Shown here: piece after piece, positions 32,237-42,251 of the stretch
Position numbering within the stretch: position 1 is the first letter of the stretch
How the letters are laid out: each line of letters starts with the position of its first letter
NCBI GenBank assembly: GCA_964389675.1
Contig: CAYMEV010000010.1
Span: forward strand, 62,001 to 126,000
From: CAYMEV01 sp964389675 [NCBI: uncultured Candidatus Sumerlaeota bacterium]
Lineage (GTDB): Bacteria > CAYMEV01
Direction of reading: 5' to 3'
DNA length: 64,000 nucleotides
Notes under the pieces: model-generated
Told to the model about the DNA's origin: nothing
What the model saw: only the letters and a program-made list of their open reading frames with translations
Databases searched by the model: none
Position numbers and translations under genes: made by a program

Positions 32237-34333
32237 TCAGTATATCATTATACTTTCAATTTTAATTTCTTTACTGCATCTGATCTGCAGGCAATTTTCT
32301 GCAGGGGACAGTAAATCAGGCCTGATGGATATCTCCAGCTGAGATGCCCCTTTATTTATGATAAATGAACCAAGCATATCTTCATTAAGTAAAAATTCTA
32401 ATCTGTTATCAGTGAAACTGTTTGAAATCCTGTAAATAATTCTTCTCTTTTTTCTGAAATACCTGTAGGGCAGTATATATTGAAAAGAATCACCTGATTC
32501 CTTTCTGGATAAAATTCCGATTATAAAATCCTCAGATATATGCAGGTCCTGAAGCATTCCTGAACTGCAGGATTTTTGAAAGCTTTTTATAAGAGAATTC
32601 CAGAGATATAACTGGCTTGGACGCAATATAAGGCCCTTTTTATGAACGACTATAATAAATATGCCTTTATCACGCAGATAATTCAGCGCTTCATTGTCAT
32701 TTATATCAATGCATATTTTATTCACACCCAGGAAATATCCCTTTGAATACACTCTTAAAGGGTCAAGGATCCCTACGCCAAAGTGTCCGTTATAAATCTG
32801 CTTGTTATGGAACATGGTATTCAATATATAGAGGCATTCTTTCGGCCCTCCGTTATGATGGGGCAGTTCAAGCATTCCATAGTGATCAGGATAATTGCTT
32901 AGAATCTGATATTCATCTTTTGCAGCAGACGAAAAACCGTATAATTTGCCGCTTCTGGTATTATAAGGGATACTCTCAGCTATAAGAAGCATGAGAACAA
33001 AATAAAAAAGCTTTTTTGACCCTGAAGTCCTGAGGGTTTTTATACCGCAGGCTGCAAATACTATCCAGAACATCAGGAAGAAATAATGCAGTTTTATTCC
33101 CCTCAATCTTGAAAAAAAAGAGGAATGATAAGACAGGAGCCTGAACAGGTTAAATTCAAAAGGGACAATGGAATACAGTCCCTGGAAAAATAGTATAAGG
33201 CTCAATATTGAGATTAAAATTACTGTTCTTTCTCCTTTTTTCAGATGGTTCCAGGTAACTGCCGTTAAAATGATGATCAGCAGAAGAATAATATTAAAGG
33301 GAATATTCATGTATTTCTCAAGGTATGGTTTATCAATGCCCGAAAAACTGAGTAAAATATTAGAAGCTAAAAGCAGAATGAAAATCAGAATGCTGATCAT
33401 TTTATGGATGGTTTTTGAAGATTTTTTGTAAAACAGGTAAGAGAGAATAAATGAACCTGAAAAACCTAGAAATAAAGGATAATCAGCCGGATTAGAATTC
33501 AGGGAATGAAATGTGCTGCTTGAAAAAAGGAAACTGCTCTGCATCAGGGAAGAAAAATCAAAAAACTTGTATGGGTTTTGCAGATTCAGTGGGTTTTTCA
33601 GATAAGGGAAGTAGAGAATAATTACAAGCGAGGCCCCTGCAATTGCAGCAAAGAACAGTTTTATCAGTGATCTAATATTTATCTGTCCTTTAACAAATGA
33701 ATATATCAGGGTATAAAGCGGGAGAAGGACTGTAAGGATGAAAAAATAGGACAGATCGAACAGAGACTGGGCAAAGTAGAAAATACCAAACAGAATTAGA
33801 TCTGAAAAATGCTTTTTTCTAAGGAACCTGAACAGGTATAGAATACAGAATATTGATAAAGAGAAATAAAGCAGGTTCAGATGTGGAAGATTCTGGTGCT
33901 TTACCGGGGCTAATATAAATATTATACCGGCTGCTAATGCGGAATAGTAATCGGCGATAAGCTCCTTAGCAAGGAAATATACGGCAAGCCCTCCTGAAAA
34001 ATATGCCAGAAAAACCAGAATATTGTTAAAAAAATAGATATTTTCAATGCCAAGAAGGTAGAAAGGCAGGACCAGGATGGCTTGTCCCAGAAACATGGTA
34101 CCGGCAGTTGATACATATCCATAGGGGTAGTAGAACTGGTAATGGTATAATCCGGAAAGATCAAGCTTCTTTATTGACTCCAGGCAGTGCATGAGATTCC
34201 CGTTATTAAGGTGATTATCAAAGTTATCACTGAAAGAGATATATGAGAAGAAATGCGGAATAATAAAATGCAGTGCTATAAAAGTAAAGACAAGGAGCAA
34301 AAATACAGCTTTATAATCAGATCTCTTAGCCAT
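32237..34333 (-). CDS. Large polytopic membrane protein, GT-C/YfhO-like
   Basis: About 698 residues with roughly a dozen membrane helices in the first 470 and a soluble C-terminal domain. The first extracytoplasmic loop has acidic residues and YYPYGYVSTAGTMF, and the second helix pair is followed by APVKHQNLPHLNLL; this layout is like GT-C glycosyltransferases of the YfhO type that use polyprenyl-linked sugars. I prefer the ATG at 34333; a TTG at 34354 would add seven residues. Substrate is unknown. Confidence 0.75.
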   Translation of the reverse strand: MAKRSDYKAVFLLLVFTFIALHFIIPHFFSYISFSDNFDNHLNNGNLMHCLESIKKLDLSGLYHYQFYYPYGYVSTAGTMFLGQAILVLPFYLLGIENIYFFNNILVFLAYFSGGLAVYFLAKELIADYYSALAAGIIFILAPVKHQNLPHLNLLYFSLSIFCILYLFRFLRKKHFSDLILFGIFYFAQSLFDLSYFFILTVLLPLYTLIYSFVKGQINIRSLIKLFFAAIAGASLVIILYFPYLKNPLNLQNPYKFFDFSSLMQSSFLFSSSTFHSLNSNPADYPLFLGFSGSFILSYLFYKKSSKTIHKMISILIFILLLASNILLSFSGIDKPYLEKYMNIPFNIILLLIIILTAVTWNHLKKGERTVILISILSLILFFQGLYSIVPFEFNLFRLLSYHSSFFSRLRGIKLHYFFLMFWIVFAACGIKTLRTSGSKKLFYFVLMLLIAESIPYNTRSGKLYGFSSAAKDEYQILSNYPDHYGMLELPHHNGGPKECLYILNTMFHNKQIYNGHFGVGILDPLRVYSKGYFLGVNKICIDINDNEALNYLRDKGIFIIVVHKKGLILRPSQLYLWNSLIKSFQKSCSSGMLQDLHISEDFIIGILSRKESGDSFQYILPYRYFRKKRRIIYRISNSFTDNRLEFLLNEDMLGSFIINKGASQLEISIRPDLLSPAENCLQIRCSKEIKIESIMIY

Positions 34334-34378
34334 TCCAGTTATAAAATTTAGCAATTATTAATTAAATGCCTGATAAAA

Positions 34379-35185
34379 TCATTTCAGCTGTTTTTGTATA
34401 GCGTCTACGATCTGGTTCAAGATAGCCCCTGTATTGCCGGATTCTTTAATGCCGGTAAGAGGAGTCCCCTGGTCTGAATTCACTACGATATCAGGATCAA
34501 TAGGGATAGAACCGAGGTAATTGAGTTGCTTAGCAGCAGCAAATTCCTTCACGCCGTCTTTCTTAAAGATATATGTTGTCTTTTTGCAGTAAGGGCATAC
34601 AAAACCATTCATATTCTCTATGATGCCAAGAACATTAATATCAAGCTTTTTGCAGAATGTTACAGATTTTGTGACATCACTGATTGCCAGGTCCTGAGGA
34701 GTTGATACGATGATACTGTTCTTTTCGCCTTCTATAAGCTGTGCAATACTCAAGGGCTCATCGCCTGTACCAGGAGGAGAGTCTATTATCAGGAAATCAA
34801 GTTCTCCCCAGGATACATCAGACAGGAACTGCCTTATCACGGAATGTTTTAAGGGCCCTTTCCAGATAACGGCATCCTCTTTTGACTGAAGCAGAAAGCC
34901 GATTGACATTATTTTCAGGTTTTCAGAGTAGCTGACAGGGATTATTTTATTATCTTCAGTAGCCAGTCTTGTGTCTTCGAGTCCGAAAAGCTTCGGGACT
35001 GAAGGGCCATGTATGTCTATATCCAGAAGCCCTGTCTGAAAGCCTTTGAGGGCCAGCGCTGCTGCCAGGTTTCCGGCGACAGTGCTTTTACCGACTCCTC
35101 CTTTGCCTGACAGTACAATTATCTTATGTTTAATATTGCTGGTGCAGGGAATGTCATTTCTGCTTTTTTGTTGATTCTGGTCCAT
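34379..35185 (-). CDS. Mrp/NBP35-type P-loop ATPase (Fe-S carrier, ApbC-like)
   Basis: 268 residues. The deviant Walker A GKGGVGKSTVAGNLA, the DIDIHGPSVPKLFG switch and IIDSPPGTGDEPL are typical of Mrp/ApbC. GFVCPYCKK supplies the CxxC pair that holds a bridging Fe-S cluster between the two subunits. It would deliver clusters to target enzymes and so work downstream of the SufCB-type system at 1.8-3.6 kb. GGAG precedes the ATG. Confidence 0.93.
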   Translation of the reverse strand: MDQNQQKSRNDIPCTSNIKHKIIVLSGKGGVGKSTVAGNLAAALALKGFQTGLLDIDIHGPSVPKLFGLEDTRLATEDNKIIPVSYSENLKIMSIGFLLQSKEDAVIWKGPLKHSVIRQFLSDVSWGELDFLIIDSPPGTGDEPLSIAQLIEGEKNSIIVSTPQDLAISDVTKSVTFCKKLDINVLGIIENMNGFVCPYCKKTTYIFKKDGVKEFAAAKQLNYLGSIPIDPDIVVNSDQGTPLTGIKESGNTGAILNQIVDAIQKQLK

Positions 35186-35344
35186 TCATTATCTCCATTT
35201 CAAGATATTTTTGATCTCTAAAGCCTAAATATTTTAAAATCCTTGTCAACTCTAATTTATATAATATATTGACTTTTAATGAAAAATTTGGATCTGGCTG
35301 ACCTTTTAGCCTGCTAATCAGAAAATAAAAAAGGAGTTATCCTT

Positions 35345-35974
35345 ATGAAAAAACTGTTTTTTTTCATGCTCATGGTTGTCTTTATGGTGTGCAGTACTGT
35401 CTATTCTCAGGTTGTGCTTGATACTGGAGATATTGCACATGGCCTGTTCTTTGATTCTGGTCTCTATAATAATTTTGGTGACGAGTATTCTTCCCCTCAT
35501 ATTTTTTTGCTCCTGAAATATGGTTTTTCCAGATCAACTGCATTATATTGCTATATTGATTATGGTGAGTATTTCAAACATCCCTATGATAAAAATGGTA
35601 TAGCGGTAGGAGCAGGTGCAAAGCTGGCTCTGATTAAGGAAGGGGAGCTTGATATTCCTCTGGCAGCAAATTTTGGAATAAAAGGGGATGCAGACATTAT
35701 AAGCGATATGGATCTGTACAATATTGTAGCGAATGTAACAGCTTCATACAACATCCTTGAGGAAATGAGCCTTAAGCCCTATATCAGCCTGGGGATCAGA
35801 TATACGGATTATAAGGTTTATACAGAGCATTTTAATGATATGGATTCAGATGATTACAGGGGTTTTGCTGTCCTTGGCACTGAGTACAGGATTAATGATC
35901 TTTACAGCATATTTGGAGAAATCTCTGTCTCTGATGATATTACTGCAGGTGCTTCATTCAGGATGAACCTTTAG
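35345..35974 (+). CDS. Small exported beta-barrel-type protein
   Basis: 209 residues. Signal peptide (KKLFFFMLMVVFMVCSTVYS), then eight or so alternating amphipathic strands with Tyr/Gly turns, ending ITAGASFRMNL, consistent with a small outer-membrane barrel of the OmpA/OmpW size class. AAGGAG precedes the ATG. The gene overlaps the convergent STAS gene by 21 bases at the 3' ends. Family unknown. Confidence 0.65.
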   Translation: MKKLFFFMLMVVFMVCSTVYSQVVLDTGDIAHGLFFDSGLYNNFGDEYSSPHIFLLLKYGFSRSTALYCYIDYGEYFKHPYDKNGIAVGAGAKLALIKEGELDIPLAANFGIKGDADIISDMDLYNIVANVTASYNILEEMSLKPYISLGIRYTDYKVYTEHFNDMDSDDYRGFAVLGTEYRINDLYSIFGEISVSDDITAGASFRMNL

Positions 35975-36307
35975 GTTCAGGCTCCTGCTTGCAGAATCAA
36001 GGCTGTCAAATACAGGAAATATTTTATCAAGTTTGGTAATCTGAAGGATTTTTTTGACCTTTTCAGAACAGCCTATAAGGTAGAGAAAGCCTGAGTTTTC
36101 ATTATTCTTCTTCATTGTCTCTATGAGAAGGCCCAGAGTAGTGCTGTTAATAAATTCAACACTGCTTAAGTCTATAAAAAATCTATATTTCTTATCTTTA
36201 TGCAGGCTCTCGAATTTTTCATTCAGCAAGGGGGAGTTGAATGAATCCAGCCTCCCTTTGAGTGTGATTTTGGTGTATTTCTTCTTCTCTTTAACAGTTA
36301 TTTCCAT
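35954..36307 (-). CDS. STAS-domain anti-sigma-factor antagonist-like protein
   Basis: 117 residues forming one STAS domain: TLKGRLDSFNSPLLNEKF, then FFIDLSSVEFINSTTLGLL with the Ser that can be phosphorylated in SpoIIAA-type proteins, and YLIGCSEKVKKILQITKLDKIF. It would act as a partner-switching regulator, normally with an anti-sigma kinase and a phosphatase, neither of which is adjacent. AAGGAG precedes the ATG. Confidence 0.9.
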   Translation of the reverse strand: MEITVKEKKKYTKITLKGRLDSFNSPLLNEKFESLHKDKKYRFFIDLSSVEFINSTTLGLLIETMKKNNENSGFLYLIGCSEKVKKILQITKLDKIFPVFDSLDSASRSLNLKVHPE

Positions 36308-36323
36308 ATTAAATTCTCCTTGT

Positions 36324-37694
36324 TCAGAACCCTAAAAAAAGCTTTATAAGATTTTTAACTGTATCTTTGTTATAAACGCCTTCGCGCATCATGTTTTTTA
36401 TTGCAGCATACCTGATTTTCCTGTACAGGTTTTTACTGTTTCCGGTTTCTCCGGCAAAGCTGAAAAACCTTCTTTTGAAATTATACCAGTCAATCCTGCT
36501 GATTCCTGTTTGCTGAAGATAATCCCGGTATATTCCAGTCCCTGGGTAAGGAGAGACGATCTCATATGATACCATGTCAAAAACTTCTTGTCTGGAATAA
36601 TCTATGGTCTGCATTATATCTTTATTATCTTCTCCGGGGAATCCTATCATGAAAAAGCCCAGGACATCAATGCCGGCATCCTTTACCTGTCTGATGCTGT
36701 CAGTAATTTTCTCTATCCGGGGCCCCATGGAATAAAGATCCCTGATCTTGTTGCTTGCACTTTCTATACCGAAAACTACGGATTCCAGTCCGCTTAGTTT
36801 CATCTTTTTAAGCAGGGGCTTGTCAAATTTACTGTGGAACCCAGGGCCTGAGATCATGTTATATGCTATCTCCAGGCCATTTTTCAGTATCATGTCCGCA
36901 AAGCTTTCGACTGTTTCCCTGTCGGCGCTGAAGCTATTGTCAATGAACATGAATTGTTTCACGTCAAAATGTTTATAAAGGTAATCAACCTCATCAAATA
37001 TTGACTCTGCATCCCTTTTTCTTATATGTCTGCCGCTTATTCTTCCCACGGAACAGAACCTGCATCCGGTCGGACATCCCCTTGTAGCCATTATGGGTGC
37101 CAGGGGAAAATCCGGGAATCTCCTGCTTATTGGATTACTCATATATTGCCTTGGGTCTATAAGCTCCCATTTTGGAATTGGAATGCTGTTGAGATCATCT
37201 ATTATGTTAATATCCTCATTCCTTATGTTCAAGGAAGGTACTAATATGCCCTGAAGCTCTGAAAGGGCTTTTATGCTTCCCTTTAACCTGTTTTCTTTTA
37301 ATATAAGGACCATTTCACGGAATATTCTCTCTGCTTCTCCCAGTACAATTATATCTGCGTCCTGAAATTCAGCCATCAGATCATTTATTTCTGATGATGT
37401 TGGGTGTGGGCCGCCAATTATTATTGTTGAACCAGGGCATATTTCCCTCAGCAGTTTAATGGAATTCTTTATAGCCCTGAAATTAATGGTAAAGCACTTG
37501 ATGCCTATAATATCGGGATTGAAGCCTGCTACTTCCTTCATCAGTGCCCTTACAGATATTCTCCGGTTCCAGTCAATTATCCGGATATCTGAGATATCTT
37601 CAATCATTCGTGCCAGGTATCCCAGCGCAAGATCCGGAAGGTCCGGGTGAGAATTCCTGAAATTATAAAATGGAACTGTAAGAAGTGTCCTCAT
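36324..37694 (-). CDS. B12-binding-domain radical SAM protein
   Basis: 456 residues. The N-terminal ~130 residues form a Rossmann B12-type domain (IRIIDWNRR, DIIGIKCFT, TIIIGGPHPT, ADIIVLGEAE). The radical SAM barrel follows with ATRGCPTGCRFCSVG (Cx3Cx2C), GIESASNKIRDLY and GFFMIGFPGED. Such enzymes methylate or rearrange unreactive carbons in lipids, cofactors or glycans. It overlaps the upstream GT-C gene by four bases (ATGA), and a flippase precedes that, so a surface-lipid or glycan substrate is likely. Confidence 0.9.
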   Translation of the reverse strand: MRTLLTVPFYNFRNSHPDLPDLALGYLARMIEDISDIRIIDWNRRISVRALMKEVAGFNPDIIGIKCFTINFRAIKNSIKLLREICPGSTIIIGGPHPTSSEINDLMAEFQDADIIVLGEAERIFREMVLILKENRLKGSIKALSELQGILVPSLNIRNEDINIIDDLNSIPIPKWELIDPRQYMSNPISRRFPDFPLAPIMATRGCPTGCRFCSVGRISGRHIRKRDAESIFDEVDYLYKHFDVKQFMFIDNSFSADRETVESFADMILKNGLEIAYNMISGPGFHSKFDKPLLKKMKLSGLESVVFGIESASNKIRDLYSMGPRIEKITDSIRQVKDAGIDVLGFFMIGFPGEDNKDIMQTIDYSRQEVFDMVSYEIVSPYPGTGIYRDYLQQTGISRIDWYNFKRRFFSFAGETGNSKNLYRKIRYAAIKNMMREGVYNKDTVKNLIKLFLGF

Positions 37695-39160
37695 GGTTTC
37701 TGAAGCCCATCCCTGGCAAAAACGACCAGATAATAGCCTTTGTATCTGCTTTCTTTAGACATGCCCCTGAACAGCCTTCTTATAAATAGAACAGTTCTAT
37801 TGCTGTTTAAGAACCTGAAGTGGTCCCTCTCTAAAAGAAAGGTATATCTCCCCTGTGAGACAAAATTATCGTAAAGCATCTGATCCCTCCTGAAAAACGA
37901 ATGAAACCCGTCTTTATAGCTTCTGTCAGAAACAAGAATAAATATATCCGGGTCAAAGCTTTTAATATAGGCGGTCAAATTTTCAGGATCTCTTGAAACA
38001 GACTTGTTTGTAAGCCCTATAATATCAAAAACTTCAGCTCCTGAATAATATTTAAAGATCCCTATATCCATTAAGGCGGTTTTTATACCAGCTCCATAAT
38101 TTCTTTTGATATACTGTGCGATTTCCATATGTGCATATCTGTAGCCCTTTGCACGGTCATTGACATAGCTGTATTCATAAATCCCTGTCGCGGCCTGTGA
38201 AAGAAAAAAGATAATTATTAAAGGCAAATATGCCTTTTTCAGGTTTAATTTATAAAATATCAGGAAAAATAAAACGGGTATTACAGGAACAATGAACCTT
38301 CCGAATGGTATCCAGTCTCCGCCTTCATACATGATTACAGCAATATATATCAGTATTATGATGATCAGAGAAAAGACATGCCTGTTTTTTTTATAATTCC
38401 CTGCAGAGCGTATTATCAGGATTATGAACAATATAAGCGGGATAAACATTGTTTTTATATTGAATTTTATCATATAGATCAATCCGCTGTAAAAACGAGT
38501 CATACTGAAGACCTGGTGAGCTTTTGCATAATATGTATTAGGCAGTAACTCCCCGAACAGCAGATACCTTGATGAAAAAAGCATTAATGCGCTAATAATA
38601 AGGATTACAAGGGATAATACTCTGTATCTCCTGTCATGATTCCTGAGGATAAGATCCAGAATTATAGTGCATACAGCAATTATCAGCCCTTCAGGCCTTA
38701 CAATGACCAGAAAAGGAATGAGAATTAAGGAAAGGTTTTTTGAAAAGAAAATAAACCTGGACAGCAGAAAAATGCTTAAGATCATTGTAAAAAGCATTGT
38801 TTCCAGGCCATTTACCCCGCTGATTATAAATGAAGGCAAGGCTGTTATTGAAGCCAGAAGAAGAATGCTCTTCGTGTGGCAGTAAAGATATGCCAGTATT
38901 ATCAGCCCGGAGATTATTCCTGTAAGTTTTCCTGCCAGAGGGATTGAGGATTTCTGTGGGCAGAGGGAAATAATGGCCAGATGCAAAGGGCTCGTAAATC
39001 CCTCTACATTTTCGCCTTCATTGAAGCTCAGGCCTTTCCCATCCCTGAGATTCCTTGCATAGGCATATGTAATATAGGCATCATCTACTGTATACTGGTA
39101 TGATACAGCAATAAGCACAAAATAAGCAATAAAACAGAGAAAAAGACAAACCTTCTTCAT
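37691..39160 (-). CDS. GT-C family glycosyltransferase, membrane-bound
   Basis: 489 residues, about ten or more membrane helices. An acidic pair in the first loop (YTVDDAYITYAYARN) is typical of GT-C enzymes such as the GT39/ArnT type that use lipid-linked sugars. NGLETMLF and LLPNTYYAKAH are further conserved-looking segments of this group. It probably transfers a sugar outside the inner membrane. It is the middle gene of a three-gene minus-strand operon. Confidence 0.82.
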   Translation of the reverse strand: MKKVCLFLCFIAYFVLIAVSYQYTVDDAYITYAYARNLRDGKGLSFNEGENVEGFTSPLHLAIISLCPQKSSIPLAGKLTGIISGLIILAYLYCHTKSILLLASITALPSFIISGVNGLETMLFTMILSIFLLSRFIFFSKNLSLILIPFLVIVRPEGLIIAVCTIILDLILRNHDRRYRVLSLVILIISALMLFSSRYLLFGELLPNTYYAKAHQVFSMTRFYSGLIYMIKFNIKTMFIPLILFIILIIRSAGNYKKNRHVFSLIIIILIYIAVIMYEGGDWIPFGRFIVPVIPVLFFLIFYKLNLKKAYLPLIIIFFLSQAATGIYEYSYVNDRAKGYRYAHMEIAQYIKRNYGAGIKTALMDIGIFKYYSGAEVFDIIGLTNKSVSRDPENLTAYIKSFDPDIFILVSDRSYKDGFHSFFRRDQMLYDNFVSQGRYTFLLERDHFRFLNSNRTVLFIRRLFRGMSKESRYKGYYLVVFARDGLQKP

Positions 39161-40581
39161 TATCTGTCCCTGTAAATTTTTACCAGATAAATAATTTTTT
39201 CCCTCAAATCATATATAAAATATATAAATGACATATATATTATCATGACAAGCATCCTGGAAACAAGCCCTTCAAGCTTTGTCCCGATGTAGAAAAGAAT
39301 GATCAGGATAATTATATTCAGTGCATTCTCCTTATAGTTTATATTTTTTATAATGAACCTGGGATGGCATATAAAAGAAATAATGCCCAGGGCCATATAG
39401 GACAGGAATGTTCCTATGCATGCTCCGGCAATTCCTATCCTTGGTACCAGGACCAGGTCAACTGCTGTATTTATTGCAAATGCTGATAAACCTGAATATA
39501 AAAGCAGTTTCTGCCTGTTCAATGATGTTAAGGAGATTGTATTGAGGTAATCCAGAAAAAGGAATAAACTGACCGGTATAAGCAGTAAAAAGCCTGGCTG
39601 GGCCTGTTCATAGCCCTTTCCATAGAGTATGCTTATTATCTCGCTGTGAAAGAGGAGATTGAATAATATAATGGTCGTTGCGCTAAAAAACAGGAGGTCA
39701 AATATCCTTTTATACATGTTCAGGTAATAGCCCTCGCTTTTCTTTGCTGCGAATGACATATGCGGGAAAAATGCATTGATAATTGATACAGGCACTATCT
39801 GAATAACCAGTATGATTTTATGAATACTGTAAAAAAGGCCTACTGGAGCATCCCCCATAAAATACTTGATTATGAAGATGTCAATCCTGAAGGTAAGCCC
39901 TATTATAAACGAGGCAACTGTGATAGGCAGGCATTCCCTGATAAGATACTTGAAATATTTTATGTTCCACCTGAATCTTGACCTGCCCAGATTTATCCTT
40001 ACAAATAATGAGAGAATTACAAACCTTATAAAATTTGATAAAAGGTATCCATAGAAAACAAATGTGATGTCCTTTTCTAAAAGCCATCCTGCCAGTATCC
40101 AGGCAAGAAAGAAAAATTTAGCCAGAGCATTGGTATAAGAATCATAAACAGCCTTATTCAATGTTATTAAGACAGATACATTCAGCAGGGTATACTGGAT
40201 AAATATCTCTGATATCATGCAGAGGAACATACTGGCCCTGATATCTGCCGGCTGGTCTGTATATAGCATTATCAGGCTGAACCCGACAATAAAAAGGACA
40301 AGCATACCTGTTTTCAGGCTTCTGATATTCTGAATTGATCTAAGCCTGTCTTCAGCTGTAGACAATTCCCTAATCGTTATTTTATCAAGTTCAAGGTTTA
40401 TAATTGGCTGTACTGCAAGAAATATGCTTATAATATATGCATATAAACCGAATCCCTCAGGATTCAGGAATCTGGCAAGTATTATTACAGATAAGATCCC
40501 GCCGAAGGTATCAATAAATTTTGATATAAATATAAATAATGAATTCTGAATAATGGAAAGCTTTGTATGATTGTCCATCAA
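39160..40581 (-). CDS. Wzx-type polysaccharide flippase (MOP superfamily)
   Basis: 473 residues with about 12-14 membrane helices. The start ...NSLFIFISKFIDTFGGILSVIILARFLNPEGFGLYAY is characteristic of the Wzx/RfbX family. It would move polyprenyl-linked glycan units across the inner membrane. The gene heads the operon with the GT-C and radical SAM genes; its stop and the next start share one base (TAATG). Confidence 0.9.
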   Translation of the reverse strand: MMDNHTKLSIIQNSLFIFISKFIDTFGGILSVIILARFLNPEGFGLYAYIISIFLAVQPIINLELDKITIRELSTAEDRLRSIQNIRSLKTGMLVLFIVGFSLIMLYTDQPADIRASMFLCMISEIFIQYTLLNVSVLITLNKAVYDSYTNALAKFFFLAWILAGWLLEKDITFVFYGYLLSNFIRFVILSLFVRINLGRSRFRWNIKYFKYLIRECLPITVASFIIGLTFRIDIFIIKYFMGDAPVGLFYSIHKIILVIQIVPVSIINAFFPHMSFAAKKSEGYYLNMYKRIFDLLFFSATTIILFNLLFHSEIISILYGKGYEQAQPGFLLLIPVSLFLFLDYLNTISLTSLNRQKLLLYSGLSAFAINTAVDLVLVPRIGIAGACIGTFLSYMALGIISFICHPRFIIKNINYKENALNIIILIILFYIGTKLEGLVSRMLVMIIYMSFIYFIYDLREKIIYLVKIYRDR

Positions 40582-40720
40582 TATAACTACTAAATTTTGC
40601 TGATATTATCATATCTGCATTTTTATTAAAGATAAATTTCTTTACAATGCTGTAATTTTTTATAATATACATTTTTTAATTATTTGAGAATTCAAGTCAT
40701 TGTTATAAGAGGTTATTTCT

Positions 40721-41761
40721 ATGTTAAGCAAAAAACTTATTGAAGGGCTTATTAATTTCAGATCAAAAAAAATTGCAGTTTTTGGAGATATAATTCTGGA
40801 CAGGTATGTAAAAGGGGTTACAAAGAGAGTTTCCAGGGAAGCTCCTGTCCTTATACTTGAGAAGAAGGGGGAGGAATTTAACCTGGGAGGTGCCGGGAAT
40901 ACAATAAGAAACCTCAAGGACATGGGGGCCAGGGTATATCCTATCTCATTGATAGGAAAAGATAATTTCGGGGACAGGATAAAGAAGCTTCTTGAGAACA
41001 ATAATATTGACACCAAGTATGTATTCTTTTCCTCAAAGCGCAGTACTCCTATAAAGACAAGGTATTATGCAGGTGATAACCATACAAGAAAACAGCAGAT
41101 CCTTAGAGTGGATGAATCAAATGAGAATGAAATAACATCATCAGAATATGATCTGCTGATAAATGCCCTGAAAAGGGAAATTAGCAGTGATGTTGAAGGG
41201 CTTATAATATCAGATTACGGTGCCGGAAATGTAAATCAGAAGATCATTGAGGAACTGAACGATATTGGTTGTAAAAACAATATTTTTACTGGTGTTGACT
41301 CCAGATACAGTGCATTTTCTTTCAGGAATGTAAGCTTTATAAAGCCAAATGAGTCTGAGTTTTGTGATTATATTGGGCTTCGTAATCCGGCAGACCTGGA
41401 TCAGATATTTTCTGCAGGCAAAGACCTGCTGAGTAAGCTTGAAACTGATGTAATTCTGCTTACCCGGGGGAGTGAAGGCATGATACTTTTTGAACACGGG
41501 AAAGACCCCTTTGTTATCCCTGCTTATGGGACCAAGGATATACTGGATCAGACAGGGGCCGGCGACACTGTCATCAGCGTATTCATGATGGGAATTGCCA
41601 GCGGCCTTATGTACCGTGAATCAGCTGTTCTTGCAAATATAGCAGGCTCAATTGTTGTAATGAAGCCTAATGTCGCCACTGTTACTTTTGAAGAGCTGGA
41701 GAAACAGATCGTAAGCCCGGAATTTGCGAAATATCTGGAAGTAAATTTCAACGAGTCATGA
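40721..41761 (+). CDS. rfaE1: D-glycero-beta-D-manno-heptose-7-phosphate kinase
   Basis: 346 residues, a PfkB/ribokinase-fold sugar kinase. GDIILDRYVKGVTKRVSREAPV and FNLGGAGNTIRNL are the HldE/RfaE1 signatures; DQTGAGDTVIS is the PfkB catalytic motif with the base Asp. It phosphorylates heptose 7-phosphate at C1 on the way to ADP-heptose. Its stop overlaps the next start (ATGA), so the kinase and adenylyltransferase that are fused in E. coli HldE are separate but coupled here. Confidence 0.93.
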   Translation: MLSKKLIEGLINFRSKKIAVFGDIILDRYVKGVTKRVSREAPVLILEKKGEEFNLGGAGNTIRNLKDMGARVYPISLIGKDNFGDRIKKLLENNNIDTKYVFFSSKRSTPIKTRYYAGDNHTRKQQILRVDESNENEITSSEYDLLINALKREISSDVEGLIISDYGAGNVNQKIIEELNDIGCKNNIFTGVDSRYSAFSFRNVSFIKPNESEFCDYIGLRNPADLDQIFSAGKDLLSKLETDVILLTRGSEGMILFEHGKDPFVIPAYGTKDILDQTGAGDTVISVFMMGIASGLMYRESAVLANIAGSIVVMKPNVATVTFEELEKQIVSPEFAKYLEVNFNES

Positions 41762-42237
41762 CCGTACATAAGCTTGTCTCATTAGAGGCACTTTCATCAA
41801 TCATAAATGAAGCAAGGCAGGCAGGCAGGAAAACCGTATTTGCAAACGGGTGCTTTGACCTTGTGCATATAGGGCATATCAGGTACCTTAAGGATGCTGC
41901 ATCATACGGGGATATTCTTATTGTTGCGATCAATTCAGACCAATCGGTAAGGCGCTTGAAGGGCAAGGACAGGCCAGTATTCAGCCAGCAGGAAAGGGCG
42001 GAGCTGCTCGCCAGCATTGACTGTGTGGATTATATAATTATTTTTGAAGAAGATGATGTCTCAAGGCTTCTTTTATCAATTAAGCCGGATTTTCATGCAA
42101 AGGGTACTGATTACACTGAGAATACTGTTCCTGAAAGAGATATTGTAGCATCTTATGGCGGCAAAGTTATCATAACAGGAGATAAAAAGACAAGGTCAAG
42201 CCGGGATCTGCTGAAATACTATAAAAATAACAGATAA
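41758..42237 (+). CDS. rfaE2: D-glycero-beta-D-manno-heptose 1-phosphate adenylyltransferase
   Basis: 159 residues of the cytidylyltransferase fold. FANGCFDLVHIGHIRYL carries the HxGH nucleotide motif, NSDQSVRRLKGKDRPV and KTRSSRDLLK (the TxSST-like end) complete the family pattern. It makes ADP-heptose from heptose 1-phosphate and ATP. Missing here are gmhA, gmhB and hldD, which must be elsewhere. Confidence 0.93.
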   Translation: MTVHKLVSLEALSSIINEARQAGRKTVFANGCFDLVHIGHIRYLKDAASYGDILIVAINSDQSVRRLKGKDRPVFSQQERAELLASIDCVDYIIIFEEDDVSRLLLSIKPDFHAKGTDYTENTVPERDIVASYGGKVIITGDKKTRSSRDLLKYYKNNR

Positions 42238-42251
42238 AAATCTTTATACTT

